Origin: Limnanthes douglasii subsp. nivea
Lineage: Eukaryota > Streptophyta > Magnoliopsida > Brassicales > Limnanthaceae
DNA length: 64,000 nucleotides
Assembly: GCA_036936605.1 (NCBI GenBank)
Contig: JAUPFV010000001.1
Coordinates: 76,031,910-76,095,909, forward strand
Direction of reading: 5' to 3'
Shown: one piece after another, positions 57,067-64,000 of the stretch
Layout: each line of letters opens with the position of its first letter
How positions within the stretch are numbered: position 1 is the first letter of the stretch
Program-made: the position numbers and the translations under genes
The notes under the pieces: model-generated
Database searches by the model: none
What the model was told of the DNA's origin: nothing
Seen by the model: the letters and a program-made list of their open reading frames with translations, nothing else

Positions 57067-58426
57067 CTATTCCAAGTACATCCGGAGATGCTCAATATTC
57101 CAAGGGTGATTTAAAACCCTTCCATCCTTGTCTTCTAGCCAGTATGTTCCAGGTTTGAGCCTTTCAATGACCATATAAGGTCCTTCCCAAGTTGGGGCTA
57201 GTTTGCCGAGCAGCTTCTCTTTAGTGTGTAAGAAGAATTTCCTTAACACCTTGTCCCCCGGCTGAAAATCTCTTCTTTTAACTCTGGAAGCAAACTTACT
57301 TCTCATCAAACCCTGATAGTGTGTAGCTCTAAGGTGAGCCTTAACTCGTCTTTCCTCTATTAGGTCAAGCTGACCCCTGATTGCTACTTCGTTAGAGTGT
57401 TCGGATAAATTGTGAACTCGAAAGGAAGGGAGATTTTCCTCTATGGGAGCTATGGCATCCATCCCATAGACCAAGGCAAAAGGTGATTCTTGTGTTTCAG
57501 CCCCAAGAGTAGTCCGGTAGGCCCACAAAACCTCTTGTAAATAACTAGGCCATTTTCCAGGCGGCCCCTTCTAAATTTTTCTTCAAACCGGACAATATAG
57601 TTCTATTAGCCACTTCAACTTGACTGTTTGCTTGTGGATGGAAAGATGAAGAGAAACAATATTATATACCCCTAGAAGCAGAGAAACTCTCCATTTCCTT
57701 GTTGTCGAACTGTGGCCCATTGTTTGTCGTTATCTTCTGTGGAACACCAAATCTGCAACAGATATTGGACAAAATGAATTTTATGACATCTTTTGATGTT
57801 GTACCTGCCAACGGGGATGCTTCAATCCACTTCGAAAAATAATCAATTGCAACAATTATTGTCATGCGTCCTCCGGATTCCATAGGAAGAGGTCCCACCA
57901 AATCCAACCCCCATCGAGCAAAAGGTATAGGCTCAGAAATTGACTCTAAAGGGATGGCTGGGACATGAATTTTATTGCTATATCTCTGGCATGGGTCACA
58001 CCTTCTCACCAGCTCCTTCGCATCTTGCATTATAGAGGGCCAATAATAGCCAGCCAATAAAACTCTTCTTGATAGAGCCATGAATCCACAGTGAGTTGAT
58101 CCCTCACCATCATGTAATTCGGAGAGGACTATTTGAGATTCATCAGCTCCCAAACATCGCAAAAGAGGTTTATTGTAAGACTTTTTATACAAAACATCTC
58201 TTAGTATGATAAAACCACGAGCCTTGTGCTTCATTTTTCTCGCTAGTGATGTATCCGGAGGCAAGATGCCATCAGAGAGATACTGCAGGAGAGGAAATTT
58301 CCAATCTTGAGGTTGTTTTACTTTTACATCAAAAATTTCTTCCTCCTTACCCATATTGAGTTGAATGGAAGGGCACCCCAGCACATGGATCCAAGGGTAT
58401 GACTCAGTATAGGCTATGGTTGCCAA
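57067..58426 (-). pseudogene. pol: TE3 integrase
   Basis: The minus frame 58426-57662 has an intact zinc finger (LHDGEGSTHCGFMALSRR ... RRCDPCQRYSNK), RWGLDLVGPLPM (first Asp) and KITTNNGPQFDNKEM, where the second catalytic Asp is Asn. QANSQVEVANRT (Glu kept) lies in the next frame near 57620. The C-terminal part 57528-57067 has TQESPFALVYGMDAIAP, RDFQPGDKVLRKFF and KLAPTWEGPYMVIERLKPGT. There is a frameshift near 57550 and a stop at the seam. Confidence 0.92.
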
Positions 58427-58790
58427 GGAATCTGCTAGTTCATTTTCTGCTCGGGGTATGTGCTCATAAACGATGCTTTTGAACTTAAGTGCCTCATTTT
58501 TAAGAAGAAGTAAGTATTTTACTAGTTGCTCCTTTTTGGATCACTCATCAGCTTGACCCTTTTGGCCCCACAAATATAAGCTAACTTTAAACCAGCTATA
58601 GCAGCTTCGTATTCGGACTCATTGTTGGAAGCCCTAAAAGCAAAACATATAGCTTGGTACATTTTGTCACCATATGAAGAGGTCAAGCATACCCCTGCAC
58701 CACATCCCATAGTACTTGATCCACCATCTGTCCGGACGATCCAAACCTTTTTATCTTTCATCTCAGTAGTTTGCTCTGTATCCCTATCAG
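58427..58790 (-). pseudogene. pol: TE3 second RNase H (aRH), with small deletion
   Basis: The frame has VRTDGGSSTMGCGAGVCL (first Asp), SNNESEYEAAIAGLKLAY (Glu) and RVKLMSDPKRSN, where a deletion removes the S-Q-x-x-V-N part after the third acidic residue and shifts the phase. The last block (YEHIPRAENELADSLAT) follows in another frame near 58440. Confidence 0.88.
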
Positions 58791-59290
58791 AGTGGAATTC
58801 AACTAAAAAATCGGATACAGCCTGGGATTTTATTACCGTTTGAGGAGCAAAATCAATATCAAAGTCCCCCAAATCCACTGACCATTTGGTCATTCTGCTC
58901 GATATATCTGCCTTTTGAAGAACATATTTCAAGGGATAGGATGTCCGGACGATAATATGATGAGCCTGAAAAGAAGGCCTCATCTTCCTTGCAGCAATTA
59001 CCAAGGCTAATGCTAATTTTTCGAGCTTTAAATAGCGTTTTACTGCATCTATCAAGCTCTTGCTGATGTAGTACACCGGATGGGGGTAATTGTCCACCTC
59101 TCTTATCAATACAGCACTGCTGGCACAACTGGAAACTGCCAAGTATACGAAGAGTGTCTCTCTATCAACAGGTTTAAATAAAGTCTTGGGGGAGGAAATA
59201 TGTTTCTTAATCTCATTGAAGGCCTCATCACACTGTGAAGTCCATTCGAATCCCTTTGCACCCTTTAAATTTTGAAAAAACGGGGCACAT
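58791..59290 (-). pseudogene. pol: TE3 RNase H (first)
   Basis: The frame has FEWTSQCDEAFNEIKKHISS, ETLFVYLAVSSCASSAVLIR, HPVYYISKSLIDAVKRYLKL and DISSRMTKWSVDLGDFDIDF. It is in one phase with the end of the RT and the start of the second RNase H. Confidence 0.9.
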
Positions 59291-59835
59291 CTGTCCGAAG
59301 ACCTCGAGATGAATCGATTTAAAGCAGCCAACCTCCCAGTCAACCGTTGTACTTTTTTAATATTCCGAGGAGGCTCCATTTGGAATAATGCATTAAGCTG
59401 GTCCGAATCGGGCTTTATCCCTTGCTCACTTATTATATAACCCAGGAATTTCCCGGACTGCACTCCGATCACACACTTTTCTAGATTTAGTATCAAATTT
59501 ACTTTTACTAAGTTAGCAAAAGTTTATTGGAGGTCTTCCAAGTGTAGCTGTTCGTCCACACTTTTTACCATCATGTCATCAATGTATATTTCCATATTTC
59601 TTCCAATTTGATCAGCAAAGGCTTTGTTTACTAACCTCTGATAGGTAGCCCCAGCATTTTTCAACCCAAAGGGCATCATTTTATTCTTCAGTTCGGATGG
59701 CATTTGGGACCCTATCTTAACACTTTTTCCTTCTTCCAAAGAATGTGTTTCAACTTCTTCAATCGGTATCAACACTCCAGGGGTCTCTCTGGGGTCATCA
59801 ATTTCACCCTCACCCCCAGAAATCCCCTCAAACTG
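59291..59835 (-). pseudogene. pol: TE3 reverse transcriptase with internal deletion
   Basis: The frame 59775-59524 runs from a pre-RT linker (LEEGKSVKIGSQMPSELKNK) directly into MMPFGLKNAGATYQRLVNKA and IYIDDMMVKS. The whole fingers and first palm part, with V-L-V-K-K-K-N-G, C-V-D-F-T-D-L and F-M-D-A-Y-S-G (all seen in TE1 and mostly in TE2), is missing. About 170 residues are gone without loss of phase; the junction is near 59680. The rest (59496 downward) has LEKCVIGVQSGKFLGYIISE and LTGRLAALNRFISRSSDR. The catalytic box is intact but the enzyme cannot work without the first Asp. Confidence 0.93.
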
Positions 59836-60381
59836 CTATTCTTCATTGATACGAACTGCCCCCAGCGTTCGTGGAGCCAGTGTTGTGGCATAAAACTCTC
59901 TTGCAATCTTTTGGCTGCTCCGAACAACTCTCACTTGTCCTTGAACAGCATGTTTCAAATATTGGTGGACTGTGGAGGCCACTGCATGCATCCTAGAGAT
60001 CCAAGCCCTCCCTATAATAGCATTATAACAAGTGGGACAATCCACCACAATAAAAATTATTCTAACCATTTTCTTAAAAGGGCCTTTGCCCAACAAAACT
60101 TCCTCTTCGAACTCCTCGATCACATCTGCTGAGCTTCAAGTGAAACCCACAATTGATTTGTCCGAACACTGAATTACGGCTGGATTTTTCATCTTTTTGT
60201 AAGAGGTTAAAAAGAGGATATTGGCTGAACTCCCAGTATCCACCAAGATTCGTCTTATGTCATTGCCCCCAATGGAGGCTCCTATGACAACAACATCTTC
60301 ATGAGGGCCAGCTATATCCCTTAAGTCATCCGCATCAAAAACAATGAAGGGAAATGGAATTTGTGATTGATAGGAGGTCAT
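59836..60381 (-). pseudogene. pol: TE3 aspartic protease
   Basis: Frame 60381-60136 has RRILVDTGSSANILFLTSYK, with the D-T-G-S-S active loop intact. Frame 60123-59836 has DCPTCYNAIIGRAWISRMHA and VPHQYLKHAVQG-like sequence. The two are in one phase, split by a stop. Confidence 0.9.
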
Positions 60382-62165
60382 GCCCCTTCCAGCTGGGTAG
60401 CTAAAGTATGAACATGCCTCTTCCTTGAAGAAGCAGTAGGAGCTGTCATAGTATCCCCTCCAAAAATTGTGAGTGACTCAAAAAACTTAATAAGCCCGGA
60501 GACTGTTTTACAACGTTCTTCAATGGCACCCACTCTATTTCGAGTTGGATCAGGATCCAAGTACTCTGTCTCTACATCAAATCTTTCGATTATAACCATA
60601 GCTCCTTCCGGAGCGGATGTGCCTGCATTGTTTGGACCAGCCCGATGAGCATTATGAGGCCTATTTTCTCCTCTTCTTTTGACATATGCCCCCAGCTTTC
60701 CTCTTTCAATTAAATTCTGGACTTCTTGCTTTAAAGCAATACAATCGTCAGTGGTATGGCCAGTATCATTATGGTACTGACAGAAGGAATTGTTACGATG
60801 TTCCCTAGGAGATTGCTGTGCAACCGGCCTTCTATAGTGTACTTCTTCCTTTGTTTTGTCATAAATAGTAGCCACACTTTCTTTCAACTCAGCAAACCAC
60901 TCCGGTTGAACCCAAAGCCCTGTTTTATTTCTAGATTGTTGACGCTGGGCAGGCGCAGCTGGCTGAGACTGAGCTTTATCTCTATTATGACCCTGCCCGG
61001 CCTCCCTTGCCTTGTTCCCGGACTGATTTTGGTTGGGGTTTGGTGCAACCGGGGCAGACCTCACGTGCCTGTGCACCCTAGTTTTCTTTGTTTCATCAAC
61101 GTTGATTTGCTTCCCGACCTGATTCAGTAGACCTCCCCAAGTCATGGCTTTCTTTCTGGTCACTGAATCAGCTAAATTTCCAAGGTTTAAACCATGCCTC
61201 AAAGATGCAATTGCTACTTGCTCAAAGCAATCAGTTAACCCGTTTTTGGTGTTTACAAAACGACTTATGTATTCTTTCAGTGATTCGTTTAGTTCTTGGG
61301 CACAATGGATTATTGTGTCCCAATTGCCCTTCAATTCCTTACTCCTAACAAATTGCCTTTGAAAGGCCACCCAAAAGGTATCGAAATTTCTGATGCAGCC
61401 TTGTGGTAGGTTGTCATACCACTTCAGAGCACTCCCCGTAAAGGATTGAGAGAATGCTCTACAAAGCAACTTGTCGTCATCATCAAAATTCATCATAAAG
61501 TTTTTAAATTGTTCCAAGTGATTGTCAGGATCTTTACTGCCATCGTATCAAACCTCTTAGGGAGGTTTCCGGACAGAATCTTGGAAGACAATGGAGATTG
61601 TCTTCAATTCCGGCCACGACTGAAAACAGTATCCTCATTGGGAGTTACAAAGATACCTGGTTCATCGTGGAAGGCAAAAGGATCCACTAGCATCCTCTAC
61701 ATGCCTCCGGCTGTGAGATGATCCTTTGCCTATATTCCTCTTTAATTTCCCATATCTATCCCTTTTTCTTGAATACTTTTTAATCAACTTTTGCTTCTTT
61801 TTGGATCGGCCCTCATCACTACTAGAGGATAAGGACTCTTCAACTCCATCCTCGCCCGAGGAGCTATCAGAAGATTCTGAGTCTGAGTCAGAACTCTCCA
61901 CTGGCTTAGACCGGTGAGACTTTTTAGAGCTAGCATGAGTCTTCTTGGTACTCACATGACTCTTCGAAGGCTCATACTCTCTAGGATTATCGGTATGATG
62001 AGCAATTGATGCCTTTGACTTCTCTTTTATGCCCATCTTTGCATTTTTTTCCCTCAGAGCTTCTATCTCGCCCTTTAATCTATCACACTCCTCAATGGTA
62101 TATTCATCATTTTCACCCACAACTTCAAGCAAAGCTGGTGGTACTTCCGGGGCGTCCGGATTCAT
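60378..62165 (-). pseudogene. gag: TE3 Gag
   Basis: Frame 62165-61662 is the N-terminus: MNPDAPEVPPALLEVVGEND, a short coiled coil, and a Ser/Lys-rich basic part. Two stops near 61560-61660 separate it from the 379-residue frame 61517-60378 in the same phase. That frame has EQFKNFMMNFDDDDKLLCRA, LKWYDNLPQGCIRNF, FVRSKELKGNWD, SLKEYISRFVNTK, a Gln/Asn-rich linker, and a zinc knuckle C-Q-Y-H-N-D-T-G-H-T-T-D-D-C near residue 245. It ends close to the protease frame in another phase. Confidence 0.92.
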
Positions 62166-62218
62166 TCAGACTGATTTTTTCTGATGGTTTTGAATGCTTG
62201 ATTCAGGCACAATCGTGC

Positions 62219-62237
62219 TCCCACTATGGTCGCCAAT
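62219..62237 (-). other. TE3 primer-binding site
   Basis: On the minus strand right after the 5' LTR, ATTGGCGACCATAGTGGGA. Compared with the TGGCGCCG type of TE1 it has changed core bases, so the primer tRNA is uncertain. Confidence 0.55.
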
Positions 62238-62644
62238 TGGTGTGGTTTATTTTCGTCTGAGGGTTAGTTTGTAATTTTTGTTTAGATTTTCGTGGAAGCT
62301 TGTGAGTATTTAATGTTTGAGTAGGGAGTAGACGGAGAATTAAGCAGCCTGGTTGTATTTAATTTTAATTACCCTCATTTAATGTTGGTGGTTGGGTATT
62401 TATACCCTTATATTTGGGCCTTATGGGCTTTCGGGTCATGTTTAATGGACCCGGGTCGAGTTTAAGGACCCATGAGTTCTAAGTAGAAGAGCAGACAGCT
62501 TAGTCAAGAAGTGATTATGTTTTAAATACTTTAGTTCTGTTCGATCAGTCCAATAGATGAGGTGTCCGAACTGCCCCTGTCCGGTTAGGTAGACATTGTC
62601 CGAACTGACCCTGTCCGAAGTGGTGACGGAATCCGGACTCATCA
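62238..62644 (-). repeat. TE3 5' LTR (407 bp)
   Basis: From TGGTGTGGTTTATTTTCGTC to GACTCATCA on the plus strand. A TATAAATA box lies on the minus strand at 62398-62405 within a palindromic GGGTATTTATACCC. Confidence 0.94.
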
Positions 62645-62649
62645 AGTTA

Positions 62650-64000
62650 TATATTTTACAAACTACTCATGCCAGTTTACTTAAATTCCTAAATACTTCC
62701 TCCATTATTATATATGCATAAGATACCACAATACATTTACTGCGAGAACTTGAATTAAAACAAGGATTCAACAAAAACAAGAACACCGCAAAACTTTTGC
62801 GATCTTAGTTTAAACTTCAGTCCTCACAACAATATAAACTTACACAAATAGATATAGATAAAAACGTGAGACCACAAAAACAAAGACAAGAGGAAAAACA
62901 TTAGTTCCAACTAAAACATACATGAAGAAGAATATTAGTTCCAACTAAAATATACATAAGAAAAGATAAAACAACTTAAAAAAACACAGAATTACATTAG
63001 CCAAGCTACTTTAGATATAAAACTTTGAATCGAAAATCAACTAGCATACAATGCCATATTGTTTATTCAAAAAAAAAATTGACGTGATAAATAACCACCC
63101 AAAAATAAATTTGTCAATTAAAAATAGTTGTAGTGAAAAATAACGAATTTAAAATCTTTTAAATTAACGCGAACAAAAATAAATTATGAAATAAAATACT
63201 AAAACATTTATAAATAACTGTATTCCTAAGTATAAATATCAAACAAACACCCATATTGTATTTAATTATATCTTTGTGAAAGATTACTCATTAATAATCA
63301 TTTTTAAAACAATGATCACCATACCTGTTCATAAATATAATATTTTCTTAAAGCAAAAACGAAGATGTTTAGATTTATTATAAATAACATCCTAACCGTC
63401 ATCAATATATTTAAGTTGTATTTTAGTTAGGACTTATATACATCCGTCGGTGGTTGTAATATCTGCTGAGGTGTCACCATCAAAGCGTAGCTTTCCACAT
63501 GGCACAATCTGATACGCAACCTTGACTTCCAATATGTTTTATGTTCTGTGTTGAAATTGCCACCGACACCTGAGGGTTCCATTTGCTTCGTTCCGTTGCT
63601 TTTTCGTTATTTAAAGTGTTTTCCACTTTCACTTGCAAATTGTAAAACACATATTTTAGCAATAACTAGAATCGGAAATATAGAATCATTACGTATGTAA
63701 GATTGTCAGTCATTGTTTATCTATTTATTTGTGGTCCGACATTCAGAACCATCAATATTATATTAAAAACTATATAAATATACACAAAATAAATGCATTA
63801 CTGTTCAGATTATAAGATACGTTAAATTTTATTAATTTGGTGGCACCAGATGTGACTTAAAATAATAATTAGCAAGTAGAGACCAGCTATATGGCTTTGG
63901 CTTTGTGCTAACCAGATAATTTAAATTAATTTTGACAAGGACAAGCTCGTAAAAATAATAATTTAAATTGCTTTAGATTTATTTATTGGTTAACTTTGAA
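62650..64000. other. AT-rich region, no gene recognised
   Basis: Beyond the TE3 target duplication the sequence is AT-rich. GTTCCAACTAAAA occurs at about 62905 and 62939. A 60-residue minus frame at 63662-63480 lies in a less AT-rich stretch (63440-63600), but I recognise no family and codons in the neighbouring frame look equally plausible. I saw no sign of the TE4 3' LTR here. Confidence 0.55.

Larger units (their letters stand above)
52765..62644 (-). mobile_element. TE3: Tat-lineage Ty3/gypsy retrotransposon with antisense gene
   Basis: Two 407 bp LTRs (52765-53171 and 62238-62644), with about 22 mismatches by eye, are flanked by a perfect AGTTA duplication (52760-52764, 62645-62649). 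The element reads on the minus strand from the right: primer site 62219-62237, gag, protease, RT (with a large deletion), two RNases H, integrase. The antisense gene lies on the plus strand at 53622-56566. It sits in the tail of TE4. The pol motifs are close to TE2 and more distant from TE1. Confidence 0.96.

Noticed and set aside
1..64000. tRNA, rRNA or organelle-derived segments
   Set aside because: I saw no cloverleaf-like run with a B-box (GGTTCGAATCC-type) and no conserved rRNA stretch; a tRNA scan would be needed to be certain.

Overview
This 64 kb window looks like repeat-filled plant nuclear DNA, most likely a eudicot. It is AT-rich and holds plant-type L1 LINEs, Ty3/gypsy elements of the Tat lineage, a Ty1/copia remnant and small hAT elements. 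I found no convincing host gene, tRNA or rRNA. Almost all coding similarity belongs to mobile elements, and almost all of it is broken.

Layout from left to right: (1) 1-2300, AT-rich, nothing recognised. (2) About 2.3-9.6 kb, a decayed plus-strand L1-type LINE (LINE-1) with zinc-knuckle ORF1, endonuclease, reverse transcriptase and zf-RVT regions; a 967 bp hAT element (4812-5778, 8 bp target duplication) sits inside ORF1. (3) 9.9-11.5 kb, a 221 bp tandem duplication and a foldback element enclosing a 30 bp minisatellite. (4) About 12.1-39.6 kb, one minus-strand LINE (LINE-2) cut into three pieces by two gypsy elements: TE1 (15294-25837, plus, TSD ACATT) and TE2 (26613-37778, minus). TE2 carries a second hAT element (36162-36608). 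(5) 40.3-41.6 kb, an orphan minus-strand piece of a Tat antisense gene (TE5). (6) 42.9-45.3 kb, a Ty1/copia pol remnant and part of its LTR. (7) 45.3-52.8 kb, a very decayed plus-strand Tat element (TE4) that lies within the copia LTR and ends in tandem repeats. (8) 52765-62644, a complete-ended minus-strand Tat element (TE3, TSD AGTTA) inserted in the tail of TE4. (9) 62.65-64 kb, AT-rich, nothing recognised.

TE1, TE2 and TE3 share one plan: LTR - gag - protease - RT - RNase H - second (archaeal-like) RNase H - integrase - [antisense gene] - polypurine tract - LTR. The antisense gene (called aORF here) converges on pol. It encodes a protein with a region like the Pfam family 'putative gypsy type transposon', then a conserved segment ending near a Leu-Trp, and in TE2/TE3 a long coiled coil and an acidic Ser-rich tail. 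In all three a short GT-AG intron lies at about the same place, and the upstream DNA has TATA and bZIP-like elements; TE1 and TE3 also share the palindrome GACACGTGTC about 95 bp before a GGTGACATCA box. This spliced antisense gene with its own promoter is the most interesting feature of the window. Additional antisense ORFs are known in Tat elements, so the possible novelty lies in the shared intron and promoter rather than in the ORF itself.

All calls come from reading the sequence and recalling family motifs; no search was run. Domain limits in decayed regions are approximate.
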